Assembly: GCA_025359505.1 (NCBI GenBank)
Contig: JANYHH010000057.1
Span: 62,001 to 126,000 of the forward strand
DNA length: 64,000 nt
Direction: 5' to 3'
From: Deinococcales bacterium
GTDB lineage: Bacteria; Deinococcota; Deinococci; Deinococcales; JAAFIG01
Positions within the stretch are counted from its first letter, which is position 1. Every line of letters begins with the position of its first letter. The notes below the pieces were generated by a model. The model searched no databases, had not been told where the DNA came from, and saw only the letters and a list, made by a program, of their open reading frames with translations. Below are positions 1 through 9,842 of the stretch, piece after piece. Both the position numbers and the translations under genes were made by a program.

Positions 1-133
1 GGGTGCAAAACACACTACCTAGCCAATTCCAAGATTCATTTTTTGCGTAGCGAACCTGTACCTTTTCTCCGACAATCAATGTGATCGGATTTTCGACTTC
101 TCGAGTGCGTGCTTTGGTGACAACCAATCTCAT
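1..133 (-). CDS. partial CDS (C-terminus outside window), small SH3-like/hypothetical protein, MRLVVTKARTREVENPITLIVGEKVQVRYAKNESWNWLGSVFCT...
   Basis: ATG at 133 on minus strand directly abutting the stop of the next CDS; open to the window edge. Confidence 0.5.
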   Translation of the reverse strand, partial: MRLVVTKARTREVENPITLIVGEKVQVRYAKNESWNWLGSVFCT

Positions 134-814
134 TTATTCGTTCCAACCTATATCTGGATTGCGCCAGACGATCATCACGCCGTAATTCGCGCAGCTCGCA
201 TCCTCGAGATACTCTGGGATCACGCCGTAAATTCGGTAGCCGCGTTTGAGTTGAATGCTCAGCACAGGATCGAAGCGCTCGTTGCGAATGACTTCGTGCA
301 GATAAGCTTCTATCGGCATCTCGAGACTCATAGCACCGTAGCCTTTGGGCATTGCGCCCGCGAAATGCCCGTGCAAGCCTAAGCGCTGCACCAAATCTTG
401 ACGCGCTTTGTAGAGCAGGCTCGAGAGGCCTTGGCTGCGGTAATCGGGGTGGACGCCGATGTCCGCGCCGTACAGCCACGGGGAACTCGAGTCATGCGTG
501 GTGAAATAGCCGTCACCGACGGCGGGGAAGAACTTGTGCTGGTAATGGTTGAAGTCCAGTGGGATTTGAATGTCGCTCGAGGAGGCGACGACTTTATCCT
601 CGAGCGTATCCAGCACGGCGTGTTGACCAGCGGGGAAGATTTTGATGTGCGATGCGAAGTGATCCGCGCTCATGATCTCGGCATCTGCTAGATCAGGGAA
701 GGAAATGCGCTGGATCGTCTCGAGGTCGCTCACCATCTCGAGCATGCTGTTCACAACGCGGTAACGCCCGTCGCTGCTCGAGACGAGGCTTGGTAAGTGG
801 CTGTAGTCTGGCAT
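134..814 (-). CDS. GNAT family N-acetyltransferase
   Basis: 226 aa ORF; GADIGVHPDYRSQGLSSLLYKARQDL acetyl-CoA-binding-like motif. Confidence 0.75.
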   Translation of the reverse strand: MPDYSHLPSLVSSSDGRYRVVNSMLEMVSDLETIQRISFPDLADAEIMSADHFASHIKIFPAGQHAVLDTLEDKVVASSSDIQIPLDFNHYQHKFFPAVGDGYFTTHDSSSPWLYGADIGVHPDYRSQGLSSLLYKARQDLVQRLGLHGHFAGAMPKGYGAMSLEMPIEAYLHEVIRNERFDPVLSIQLKRGYRIYGVIPEYLEDASCANYGVMIVWRNPDIGWNE

Positions 815-868
815 TGAATTCCAATCGCAACGCCCGCGATCAACGAAGTCGCGGCGCTGCTCGAGGGT

Positions 869-2230
869 TTAGGCGCTGACCAGTGCGGGCTTCATCGCGG
901 CGTCAGCGGCGCGGAACGCGTTGGCAACGACATGCAACGCCTCGCGCAGCATCTCATCAGAAATGTCCAGCGTTGGTAGGAAGCGAATGCAGTTGCCGTA
1001 CAAGCCTGCACGCAGCAGCACCACACCGCCTTGCAAGGTGCGCTTGGTGATCTCGGGGATGATTTCCATCCACGGCTCTTTGGTCACGGGGTCTTTGACG
1101 AACTCCACGACCATCATGCCGCCAATGCCGCGCACGTCGCCAATGCAGGACAGCTCGAGCTTCATGGGTTCAAAAATCTCGCGGATTGTCGCCTCGATGC
1201 GGGCGGCTCCGGCTTGCAGTTCTGGTGATTGCAGTAATTCCAGCGCCTCGAGCGCCGCGACGCAGGCGAGGGGGTTGCCGCCGTAGGTGCTGCCGACGCC
1301 GCCGATGTGCGGGCTGTCCATGATTTCGCTGCGTCCAGTGATGGCGCTGAGCGGCATTCCGGCTGCCAAGCTTTTGGCGCTAATCACCATGTCTGGCACG
1401 ACGTTGCTGTGCTCAATTGCCCAGAGCTTACCCGTGCGACCGCTGCCAGATTGGATCTCGTCAGCGATCATCACCGCGCCGATGCGGGTGCAAACCTCGC
1501 GGATTTTCTCCAAAAACTGCTTGGGCACGGGAATGAAGCCGCCCTCGCCGACGACGGGTTCGATCACGATACACGCGACCGCGCTGCCGTCAATGTGCGC
1601 CACGAGCGCGTTGTCCAAGTTCCAGCAGCACCACTCGAGGTAATCGCTCTCAGACATGCCGTTGGGGGTGCGGTAGAGGTTCGGCAGTGGCAGGCGGTAA
1701 ACTTCCGGCGCGAACGGCCCGAAACCTTTCTTGAACAGTCCGTACTTGCTGGTCATCGCCATTGTCAGGTTGCTGCGCCCGTGATACGCGCCTTCAAACA
1801 CGATCACGCCAGCGCGACCCGTGAAACGGCGCGCGATTTTGACGGCGTTCTCCACGGCTTCCGCGCCGCCGTTGCTGAGCAGGGTTTTCTTGGCGAAATC
1901 GCCGGGCGTCAAGCGGTTCAGCGCCTCGCAGACCGCGACGTATGGCTCGTAATTGGCGACGATGCTGCACATGTGCAGGTATTTGTCCACTTGCGCGTGC
2001 AGCGCTTTGGTCACGCTTTCCGGGCGATGCCCGACTGCAAGTACGCCGATACCGCCCGCCAGATCAATCAGTGTGTTGCCATCGGCGTCGTGCACCAGCG
2101 ATCCCTCGGCGTGCGTGACGGCGATACCATTGGCCATTGCCAACCCGCCAGATACTGCCGCGGCGCGTCTCGCGTTGAGGCTTGCAGATTGCGGGCCGGG
2201 GATCGCGGTTTTCAAATCGATAAATGCCAT
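869..2230 (-). CDS. class III aminotransferase (4-aminobutyrate aminotransferase-like)
   Basis: 453 aa; GGAEAVENAVKIARRFTGRAGVIVFEGAYHGR, IADEIQSGSGRTGKLWA, PLP lysine region ISAKSLAAGMPLSA. Confidence 0.9.
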   Translation of the reverse strand: MAFIDLKTAIPGPQSASLNARRAAAVSGGLAMANGIAVTHAEGSLVHDADGNTLIDLAGGIGVLAVGHRPESVTKALHAQVDKYLHMCSIVANYEPYVAVCEALNRLTPGDFAKKTLLSNGGAEAVENAVKIARRFTGRAGVIVFEGAYHGRSNLTMAMTSKYGLFKKGFGPFAPEVYRLPLPNLYRTPNGMSESDYLEWCCWNLDNALVAHIDGSAVACIVIEPVVGEGGFIPVPKQFLEKIREVCTRIGAVMIADEIQSGSGRTGKLWAIEHSNVVPDMVISAKSLAAGMPLSAITGRSEIMDSPHIGGVGSTYGGNPLACVAALEALELLQSPELQAGAARIEATIREIFEPMKLELSCIGDVRGIGGMMVVEFVKDPVTKEPWMEIIPEITKRTLQGGVVLLRAGLYGNCIRFLPTLDISDEMLREALHVVANAFRAADAAMKPALVSA

Positions 2231-2456
2231 AAAACACCTTTCAAGCTCGAGGTGGCTCGAGCGGGCAAACTGGATTCAGACTTGTAGGGGAGACTCGAGC
2301 CTCGAGTCTGGCGGCATGGATTCTTAAACGCCTGCGGGGGGCGGAATCGCATCGAGTTGCCAGTTGGGTTTCATGTGCGCCTCTACTGTACCCGATTTCG
2401 CGCCGTGTCTCGAGTGCCTCCCGATGCTCAGCGTCTCCAGCAGCTAGAATGACGGT

Positions 2457-2918
2457 GTGCCACTGCCCGACATCGACAATTCGCAAACGCTGCACTTGCG
2501 TAAAGCCGCGATGCGCGATGTCGAGCCGATGCTGCAACTGATCGCGCACTGGGCGCGGCGCGGCGCGATGCTGCCGAAATCCCGTGACGTGCTGTACAAG
2601 GAAATCAGGGATTTTTACTTGCTGGAAACGCAGGACTCGAGCATCGCGGGGACGGTCGGCTTGCATATTTTGTGGAGCGACTTGGCAGAGGTGCGTAGCT
2701 TAGCGATCCACCCGAGTTTTCAGGGTCACGGCTTGGGGAAGCGCTTGGTTTTGGGACTCGAGGGTGAAGCTCGAGAGTTGGGCATTCTGCGTTTGTTCGC
2801 GTGGACGCTCGAGCCGGAGTTCTTCAAGCGCTGCGGGTACAGTGAGGTCACGCTCGAGGAACTGCCGCCGAAAGTTTATAAAGAGTACTCAAAACACGCG
2901 ATGCACAAGCGCATCTGA
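2457..2918 (+). CDS. GNAT N-acetyltransferase (ArgA/N-acetylglutamate synthase-like)
   Basis: LRKAAMRDVEPMLQLI..., EVRSLAIHPSFQGHGLGKRLVLGLE..EARELGILRLFAWT. Confidence 0.75.
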   Translation: MPLPDIDNSQTLHLRKAAMRDVEPMLQLIAHWARRGAMLPKSRDVLYKEIRDFYLLETQDSSIAGTVGLHILWSDLAEVRSLAIHPSFQGHGLGKRLVLGLEGEARELGILRLFAWTLEPEFFKRCGYSEVTLEELPPKVYKEYSKHAMHKRI

Positions 2919-2935
2919 CGGGCTAGACTGAACCC

Positions 2936-3457
2936 ATGACCGATCCGCGCTACCCCATCGGCAAGCACCAGCGTCAAGCCAGCTACTCACCCGCCGATCT
3001 CGAGGGAATGATTCGCACCTTGGAGCAGTTCCCCGCGCAGTTTCGCGCTGCGTTTGCCGGTCTCACAGCATCTCAACTCGAGACGCCGTACCGCGAGGGC
3101 GGCTGGACGTTGCGGCAACTGGCGCATCACGTGCCAGACAGCCACATCAACGCTTACGTGCGCGTCAAACTGGCATTGACTGAAGCGAACCCGACGATCA
3201 AACCGTATGCCGAAGAGTTATGGGCGAACCTGCCCGACTCGGGCCTGCCCATCGAGGTCAGCTTGTCGCTGCTCGAGGGGATTCACTCGCGCTGGACAGT
3301 GATTCTGCGCTCATTGCAGCCCAGTGACTGGGCGCGAACTTTTGAGCATCCCGAGAACGGTTTGACGCGCTTGGATCAGAGCTTGGCGCTCTACGACTGG
3401 CACTCGAGGCATCACTTGGGTCACGCGGTGAACCTGCGTTCGAGGATGGGCTGGTGA
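2936..3457 (+). CDS. YfiT/BstA-like DinB-superfamily metal-dependent (bacillithiol) transferase
   Basis: DPRYPIGK...GGWTLRQLAHHVPDSHINAYVRVKLALTE...YDWHSRHHLGHAVNL. Confidence 0.85.
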   Translation: MTDPRYPIGKHQRQASYSPADLEGMIRTLEQFPAQFRAAFAGLTASQLETPYREGGWTLRQLAHHVPDSHINAYVRVKLALTEANPTIKPYAEELWANLPDSGLPIEVSLSLLEGIHSRWTVILRSLQPSDWARTFEHPENGLTRLDQSLALYDWHSRHHLGHAVNLRSRMGW

Positions 3458-4179
3458 AACGCGGACTGCCGCTGGCGCTGTTGTTGACGACACTTGCACT
3501 AGCTCAGGTCAATGGCATCGTCACGCACGGGTCTCGAGCCGCGCCGCGTATCGCGCTGACGTTTGATAGCGACATGACGCCCGGCATGAAAGCCAACCTG
3601 CTGTCCGGGCGCGTCGCGTCGTACAACAACACCCGCATCTACGAGATCTTGCAGCGCTACGGCGTAACGGCAACGTTTTTTATGACTGGGATGTGGATGG
3701 AACTCTACCCGGCGCAGGTGCAGGAATTCTTGAAGCGCGGTTATGAGTTGGAAAACCACAGTTACTCGCACCCCGGTTTTTTGTGGCCGTGCTACGGTCT
3801 GCCCGGCGTGGCGCAAAACCTCAAACTCGAGCAGGTCGCCCGCACCAAACGGATGCTCGAGGCGCTGGGTGTCAAAAACAAATACTTTCGATTCCCCGGC
3901 GGTTGCGCTTCCACGAGCGATGTCAAGCTGGTCGAGTCGCTGGAGTTGCGGGTCGTGCATTGGGACGTGATCGGTCTGGACGGCGGCGCTCAAAACGCGC
4001 AAGTCATCATCAGTAACGTGCTGAACGGCGTCAAAAACGGCAGCATCATCGTGCTGCACAACCACGGCGGCCCGAAAGTGCTGTACACCGCCCCGGCGCT
4101 TAATGTGATCGTACCGAGCTTACTCAAACGCGGCTTCAAGTTCGTGACCGTCGCGCAGTTGCTCGAAGGGCAACCGTGA
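3454..4179 (+). CDS. polysaccharide deacetylase family protein
   Basis: IALTFDSDM...ATFFMTGMW..., ENHSYSHPGF NodB motifs; GTG start overlaps upstream stop. Confidence 0.85.
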   Translation: MKRGLPLALLLTTLALAQVNGIVTHGSRAAPRIALTFDSDMTPGMKANLLSGRVASYNNTRIYEILQRYGVTATFFMTGMWMELYPAQVQEFLKRGYELENHSYSHPGFLWPCYGLPGVAQNLKLEQVARTKRMLEALGVKNKYFRFPGGCASTSDVKLVESLELRVVHWDVIGLDGGAQNAQVIISNVLNGVKNGSIIVLHNHGGPKVLYTAPALNVIVPSLLKRGFKFVTVAQLLEGQP

Positions 4180-4796
4180 TCCGAGTCAACAGCGAAGACC
4201 AGTACGCGCTCGTCAGCAGCGCAATCACACTCGAGGCGATTCACGCGGCGTTGCCCGTAGGATTGCGATACCGCGCCCCGCGTCTCGAGCTGAGCATCGA
4301 GGATTGGCTGCTGTCTGGCGGTGTCGGTCTGCTGAATGCCCCTGCGCTCCGCGGTGATGTGCTGGGCCTCGAGTACAGTGGCGCTCACGGTACGGTCAGC
4401 ATTGGTGGCGTGGTCGTCAAAAACGTGTCGGGCTACGACCTGCGTTTCATCATCGGCTCTGACCCAGCCCTAGCAAAACCCTTGCGGCTCGAGACGGCGA
4501 CCCTGCGCTTGCGCCCCGCTGCGCCGCTCGTCGTTCTCGAGCTGGAGATTTCAGAATCTGAAATCCCCTCGAGCCTCGCTGCACTGCGCGACCTCGGTGC
4601 GGTCTACGGCTACGCGTTCCCAAGTGCTGAGGCTTGGCAGGTGCGCGGCGAGTTTCGCGCCGAGCAACTGCCGGACTGGGGGACTCGAGCCTCGAGCGCT
4701 GTGGCGGGTCTGCCGCTGTTCGATGCGCTTGGCGCGTTCCCTCGAGTTGCACCGCAACGCTCAGACCTCGAGCGAGCGCTGCTGGCGGCGTTGTGA
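4176..4796 (+). CDS. FAD-binding oxidase domain protein (GlcE-like, short)
   Basis: GVVVKNVSGYDLRFIIG FAD-binding type 4 motif; overlaps previous stop. Confidence 0.65.
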   Translation: MIRVNSEDQYALVSSAITLEAIHAALPVGLRYRAPRLELSIEDWLLSGGVGLLNAPALRGDVLGLEYSGAHGTVSIGGVVVKNVSGYDLRFIIGSDPALAKPLRLETATLRLRPAAPLVVLELEISESEIPSSLAALRDLGAVYGYAFPSAEAWQVRGEFRAEQLPDWGTRASSAVAGLPLFDALGAFPRVAPQRSDLERALLAAL

Positions 4797-4807
4797 CCAG
4801 ACCAGCT

Positions 4808-5593
4808 TCAAGAACTGGCGCTGGTGTACCCGCGCAATGCAAAGCGCCAGAACACCCTCGAGATCACGATCAGCAGCAGTGACACACCGAGCGCCCCGAA
4901 GACTGCACCAATTTCTACGCGCCCGACCAGCGCCTCGGCGGGCACGGTCGTGATAAAGGCGACGGGGATCACGAAGGTGAACAGAATCCTGCCCCAACCG
5001 GGAAACGCCGTGACTGGGAACTGCCCGGCGCGAAAAAATCCCCAGAACAGCTCGGTGATGTTCTCCACACCGATCCACCAAAAAGCGGTCGTGCAGAGCA
5101 TCAACCAGATCGCATAGACCGACGCGAAGCCCGCGACGATCAGCAGCGCTGCCGTCAGCACACCGCTCGCGCTCGAGCTGCCCAAGTGAGCGGTGGCGTA
5201 AACGATCATGCCTAGCCCGATTAGCAAATCTGTGACGCGCAGAATGCCGATGTTGCGGAATGAAACGAGAAACTGCGCGTCCAGCGGTTTCAGGAGTGTG
5301 AAATCCATGCTGCCCGTGCGGACGGACTCGGCGATTTTGTTGAGGTTCGGATACAAAAACACGCCCATGAAGCCCTCGACCAGCGTAAAGACCCCGACCA
5401 CCACAATCGCCTCGAGCTGATTCCAACCGCCGAGGCTGCTGCCCGTGCCGAGCAGGATCGACAGTCCGAACAGGCTTCCAAGCGCCGTCAGCAGCGATCC
5501 GACCACATTGACGACGAAATTGGCGCGGTACTCGAGCTGCGCCGAGATGCTGGAAGCCGCGAAGATGCCGATCAGCCGCCAGTAGCGCCTCAC
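4808..5593 (-). CDS. ABC-2 type (DUF990-like) transporter permease
   Basis: multi-TM protein; GTG start MRRYWRLIGIFAAS preferred over track start at 5677, whose extra N-terminus is translated CTCGAG repeat sequence. Confidence 0.75.
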   Translation of the reverse strand: MRRYWRLIGIFAASSISAQLEYRANFVVNVVGSLLTALGSLFGLSILLGTGSSLGGWNQLEAIVVVGVFTLVEGFMGVFLYPNLNKIAESVRTGSMDFTLLKPLDAQFLVSFRNIGILRVTDLLIGLGMIVYATAHLGSSSASGVLTAALLIVAGFASVYAIWLMLCTTAFWWIGVENITELFWGFFRAGQFPVTAFPGWGRILFTFVIPVAFITTVPAEALVGRVEIGAVFGALGVSLLLIVISRVFWRFALRGYTSASS

Positions 5594-5601
5594 GGTGTCA
5601 C

Positions 5602-5655
5602 CTCGAGCTGCGTGACCTCGAGAATAAACTTGACCTCGAGCTGCATTCCCTCGAG
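5602..5655. repeat. intergenic CTCGAG array
   Basis: CTCGAG at 5602, 5617, 5635, 5650 between two permease genes. Confidence 0.9.
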
Positions 5656-5678
5656 TTGCTTGACTTGAAGTGGCCACC

Positions 5679-6518
5679 TCACGCGCCGACCGCCCCGTAG
5701 CGTTTGAGTCCAGCTTTCCACAGCACGGCTCGCAATACGAAGAATACGGCGATCCACAGCAGTTGTACGCCGATTACATGCAGAATTTCCGGCGCGGTCA
5801 ACGCCCCCGTCAGCACTCGAGCCGGGTAATACACCAAGTACGGGAACGGCGTCCATTCGATGATCGCCCGCGCCGCTGGCGGGTAGAACTCCAAGGGTGC
5901 GAAACCGCCCGCGAGGAAGGTCAGCAGCACGTAAAAGAACTCGTCGAACGCCGTGGCGTTCTCGAGCCAGAAGCACAGCACGCCGATGCAGTACGCGATC
6001 AAGAAGCGCATCGCAAACGCCAGATTGATGACCAGCAGGTACAGCAGTACGTGCCAGAGATCCGGCGTCAGGCGCGTGCCGGGCACGATCAGGCTGCCCG
6101 CGATCACGATAATCAGAATGAACGGCCCGCGCACAAAGCGCTCGGAGAAGTGCCGGAAGAAATGCTCCCAGAACGGATCGAGCGGTCGCAGCAAGCGGCT
6201 GGACAGCTCGCCCTGACGAATCTGGAAGTCCATTTCCCATGCGACCCACGCGACCGTTAACTGCTGCGAAACCCATGCGGCTAAAAAATACGCGGCGAAG
6301 CTGGCGGGCGTGAAGCCTTCAATCTCGCCGCCGCTGGCGGCTGCCTTGCCGATCCAGACGCTCATCATGATCAGCGGTACGACGCCTGACAGCATCCAAA
6401 TCAGAATCTCGGCGCGGTAGACGGTCATGTGCGCGAACCAGACGCTGAACAGCGCCTTGGATTTGCGCCACATCTGCTCGAGCGACCCGATTGTGCGCGG
6501 CTCGAGGCTAGGGTTCAT
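5679..6518 (-). CDS. ABC-2 type transporter permease
   Basis: multi-TM ORF between paralogous permease and ATPase genes. Confidence 0.75.
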   Translation of the reverse strand: MNPSLEPRTIGSLEQMWRKSKALFSVWFAHMTVYRAEILIWMLSGVVPLIMMSVWIGKAAASGGEIEGFTPASFAAYFLAAWVSQQLTVAWVAWEMDFQIRQGELSSRLLRPLDPFWEHFFRHFSERFVRGPFILIIVIAGSLIVPGTRLTPDLWHVLLYLLVINLAFAMRFLIAYCIGVLCFWLENATAFDEFFYVLLTFLAGGFAPLEFYPPAARAIIEWTPFPYLVYYPARVLTGALTAPEILHVIGVQLLWIAVFFVLRAVLWKAGLKRYGAVGA

Positions 6519-7522
6519 TGCGTCACCGACTCGAGCGTTGGGAGTGGCTGGACGCGCTGACTTTGGAACAGTTGCCCGATGATTTCCTCGATGTCGGGGT
6601 CTTCGATCGTCACGTCTGCGACGGGCAGCTCGGACAATAAGCGTCCAGACACGCGGCTGGTTTCCGCTCGAGGCACGAGCAGTTCGGCGAACAGCCCATC
6701 CAAGCGCTGCACGGGCGCGTAAGTCTCGAGGTGTTCGCGGCTGACGCTTGACTCGAGTTGCAATTTGACGATCTTTGCGGGTGAGGACTGCTCGATCAGG
6801 GCGCTCAGATCGCCATCGAAAATGATCCGCCCTTTGTCCACGACGATGATGCGTTTACACAGCGCCGTCACATCCGCCATGTAATGCGAGGTCAGGATCA
6901 CCGTGGCGTTGAATCGTGCGTTGTACGCCGCGACGAACTCGCGGATCCGCACTTGCATGTTGACATCCAAACCAATCGTCGGTTCGTCCAGAAACAAGAC
7001 CTTCGGGCGGTGCAGCAGCGCCGCCGCCAGCTCGCATTTCATGCGCTCACCTAAGGACAGTTTACGCACCTGCTTTTTTAGAATCCCCTCCAAGTCCAGT
7101 AGCTCGGTGAACTCGAGCATCGTCGCGGCGTAATCCGCATCGCTGATCTCGTAAATCGCTCGGTTGACTTGGAAGCTGTCCAGCGCGGGCAGATCCCACA
7201 GCAACTGCTGCTTTTGCCCCATCACCAAGGTGATCGTTTTCAAAAAACTGGCGCGGCGCTCGAAGGGCGTGAACCCCGCCACCGTTGCCGTGCCTGCTGT
7301 GGGATGCAACAGCCCAGAGAGCATCTTCAGCGTCGTGGTTTTGCCCGCGCCGTTCGCACCCAGAAAACCGACCATCTCGCCGGACGCGATACTGAAGCTC
7401 ACGCCGTCCACGGCTTTGACGGTTTTCGACTTGCGACTGAAAAAACTCCGAATGCTGCCTGATAGCCCCGGTTCTTTCTCGGCGACTGTGTAGTGCTTTT
7501 CCAAACCCGTGACTTCGATCAT
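6515..7522 (-). CDS. ABC transporter ATP-binding protein
   Basis: GANGAGKTTTLKMLSG Walker A, LSLGERMKCELAAALLHRPKVLFLDEPTIGLD. Confidence 0.95.
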   Translation of the reverse strand: MIEVTGLEKHYTVAEKEPGLSGSIRSFFSRKSKTVKAVDGVSFSIASGEMVGFLGANGAGKTTTLKMLSGLLHPTAGTATVAGFTPFERRASFLKTITLVMGQKQQLLWDLPALDSFQVNRAIYEISDADYAATMLEFTELLDLEGILKKQVRKLSLGERMKCELAAALLHRPKVLFLDEPTIGLDVNMQVRIREFVAAYNARFNATVILTSHYMADVTALCKRIIVVDKGRIIFDGDLSALIEQSSPAKIVKLQLESSVSREHLETYAPVQRLDGLFAELLVPRAETSRVSGRLLSELPVADVTIEDPDIEEIIGQLFQSQRVQPLPTLESVTQ

Positions 7523-7572
7523 CTGCTGTCTAGCCTAACCGACGCGCCGCCGCTCGAGATCAGCCAATCGGA

Positions 7573-8025
7573 TTACTCGCGCAGAGTCTCGAGGTTGTCC
7601 ACGACCCAGCGCGTGATTGGGCCCGCCAACTCGAGCGGGATTTCATGTGGTGCAAACCAAGCCAGCTCGAGGCTTTCATGATCGACTTGCAAGTCACCTG
7701 TCAAGCCTCTGGCGATGAAGACCGCGCCGACGTTGTAGATTTGATCACCGTTCGGATACGTAAACTGGTAAGCCACGCCGCTCAGTACGGTAATGAACTC
7801 GAGCCGATCAGCAGTTAAACCCGTCTCCTCGAGCAGTTCGCGCCTTGCCGTGTCTTCCAAACTGTCGCCCAACTCGCTCGAGCCGCCGGGGAAGCCCCAC
7901 GTGCCCGTGTCGCTGCGAAGCTGCATCAGCACTCGGTTGTCCTCGTTAAAAGCGACGACCGTCGCGCCCGGACTGAACAGTGGGCGTTTGCCGACCAACT
8001 CGCGCAGCTCGAGGATGTAACCCAT
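7573..8025 (-). CDS. NUDIX hydrolase
   Basis: GFPGGSSELGDSLEDTARRELLEETGL Nudix box. Confidence 0.95.
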   Translation of the reverse strand: MGYILELRELVGKRPLFSPGATVVAFNEDNRVLMQLRSDTGTWGFPGGSSELGDSLEDTARRELLEETGLTADRLEFITVLSGVAYQFTYPNGDQIYNVGAVFIARGLTGDLQVDHESLELAWFAPHEIPLELAGPITRWVVDNLETLRE

Positions 8026-8037
8026 GCGGTGAATGTA

Positions 8038-9012
8038 TCACTCGGCGCGGGCTGTCTCGAGCGGCCGCAGATACGTCACGAATGCCGGTTGCTGCGTGAC
8101 GGGCAGCGCCGCGATCAGTGCCATGCCGTGCAGATCGTCGGAATCGACTTCAAAATGCAAATATTCAACACCGCTCGCCTGCAAGTAACGCACCTGCGCC
8201 GCGACGATAGCCAGCGAAATCTCGAGTTTCAAATCCGAGTGCGACTCGAGCGTGCCGTACATGAAGCCCGTCGGGCCAGAGAAATGTTCACGCTCGGACA
8301 GCGCTCCGAAGCCGATGTATCGACCGTCCTTGAGGGCGATCATCACACCGTCGGCTTGCAACTGGCGAATTTCCCACAGCCAGTCTGCCATCGGTGCGTC
8401 GCTGGCGGGATTGGCGACGTGGCTCGAGGTGTAAATCGTTTTGTAAAGATGAGCGGCGTTGTCCTCGCCTTTTAAATCACCCTGCAAACTGCTGAGGCTG
8501 CGAATTTCGATGCCGTCCGCCCGCAAACGCTCGAGCACATCCTCAACGAGCGGGGCGTCGAATCGCGCCAACTCGAGCATCGGCAGGTGCGTGCGGCTTT
8601 CCTCGCTGAACCCGCGCCGCTCGAGGAAGCGTTTGGAGTCAGGGTGTGCTTCGTTGGCCACGGCTCGCAAGGGTTTCAGCCCATGCCACTGAGTCCACGT
8701 CTCGAGCAGCGCCTCGTACAGCGCCCCGCCGACGCCGCATTTGCGAACACTCGGATCGACGTTGATCCCGAGCATCGCGGCGCTTGCGTGCCACTCGTGC
8801 TGACCGATCATGCCAAAACCAACGACCTGCCCATCGCGCTCAGCCACAAGGGTTCGCCCGCTCGGAACGGGATCGTATTCCGACGTGACGAAAAACGCGT
8901 CGTAATGGCTGCGCCCGGCCCGCGTCCCCCAATTGAGCTGCAAGATCTCCTCGAGCCGCTGCGTGTCAGCGATTTCAAAGACTCGAGTCGTGATTGTGGA
9001 GTGGGTAGACAT
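8038..9012 (-). CDS. GNAT family acetyltransferase (two-domain)
   Basis: INVDPSVRKCGVGGALYEALLETWTQWHG; tandem GNAT-like halves. Confidence 0.75.
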   Translation of the reverse strand: MSTHSTITTRVFEIADTQRLEEILQLNWGTRAGRSHYDAFFVTSEYDPVPSGRTLVAERDGQVVGFGMIGQHEWHASAAMLGINVDPSVRKCGVGGALYEALLETWTQWHGLKPLRAVANEAHPDSKRFLERRGFSEESRTHLPMLELARFDAPLVEDVLERLRADGIEIRSLSSLQGDLKGEDNAAHLYKTIYTSSHVANPASDAPMADWLWEIRQLQADGVMIALKDGRYIGFGALSEREHFSGPTGFMYGTLESHSDLKLEISLAIVAAQVRYLQASGVEYLHFEVDSDDLHGMALIAALPVTQQPAFVTYLRPLETARAE

Positions 9013-9101
9013 CCTTAGATTGTAGCGAGTGCATCACGCAACAGGAAGCTCGAGTGAGCCAATACCAGTGGCCAGCGCAGCCCTGCGCTATACTCCAACC
9101 C

Positions 9102-9629
9102 ATGCAACTCGAGCTGACGTGGGTGGATGCGGTGCTGATGGTTTTGCTGGCCGCAAGTATCGTGCTTGGCGTGCGGCGCGGTGTGTCAATGCTGATCGTC
9201 GCATTGGGTAGTTTGGTCGTGTGGATCGTGCTGAACATTCTGGGGCTGTTCTTCCCGCCGCTTGGGTTTGTGATTGCGCTCGCGGCTGGCTACGCGCTCG
9301 GGGCACTGGCCCGCACACTCGTCAACGGCCCGCTCGAGGCGCTTAACGAGGCGGCGCTGCCCGCGATGGTGCTCGGGGGATTCGGTGGACTGCTGCTCGG
9401 GCTGGGTTTGATCGCGGCGCTGGCGCTTTCGATGCCGATCAGCGCGAACTCGGCTTCGGGCGGTTTTGATTACCCCAGCACACGGCTTCCAACTTGGCTT
9501 GGCAACGGCGTGCGCGACTCGGCCGTGCAGCAATTCCTCAGCCAGCCAGCCTCGCGTGGCGGCTTGGGCGTCTGGGGCAGCAATTCGGCGTTGCGGAATC
9601 TGCTCGTGCCAGACAAAGCCTCGCGCTGA
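9102..9629 (+). CDS. cvpA: CvpA family membrane protein
   Basis: LTWVDAVLMVLLAASIVLGVRRGVSMLIVALGSLVVWIVLNILG. Confidence 0.65.
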   Translation: MQLELTWVDAVLMVLLAASIVLGVRRGVSMLIVALGSLVVWIVLNILGLFFPPLGFVIALAAGYALGALARTLVNGPLEALNEAALPAMVLGGFGGLLLGLGLIAALALSMPISANSASGGFDYPSTRLPTWLGNGVRDSAVQQFLSQPASRGGLGVWGSNSALRNLLVPDKASR

Positions 9630-9638
9630 TCTGCGTGA

Positions 9639-9720
9639 CTCGAGTTCAGTTTTTTAGGCACTCGAGCTGGTTGTCGCTGCGTCACTCGAGCTGCTGGGCG
9701 CTGCGTCACTCGAGCTGTGA
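9639..9720. repeat. intergenic CTCGAG array; 24-bp imperfect tandem repeat CTCGAGCTGnnnnnCGCTGCGTCA
   Basis: CTCGAG at 9639, 9661, 9685, 9709 (spacings 22, 24, 24). Confidence 0.9.
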
Positions 9721-9842
9721 CGGCTTCGTGGTTTAGCCCGCCTTGTCCCGCGTGGATTTATTGCTAAAATGCGCGGGTTTGAAGCTTGAGAGTAGTCTCG
9801 AGCGGTGAAAGAAAAAAACGTTTTCCAAAGAGGTATCAACGC

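Noticed and set aside
1307-2287. 326-aa ORF on the plus strand
   Set aside because: Antisense to the class III aminotransferase; His/Arg/Ala-rich shadow ORF
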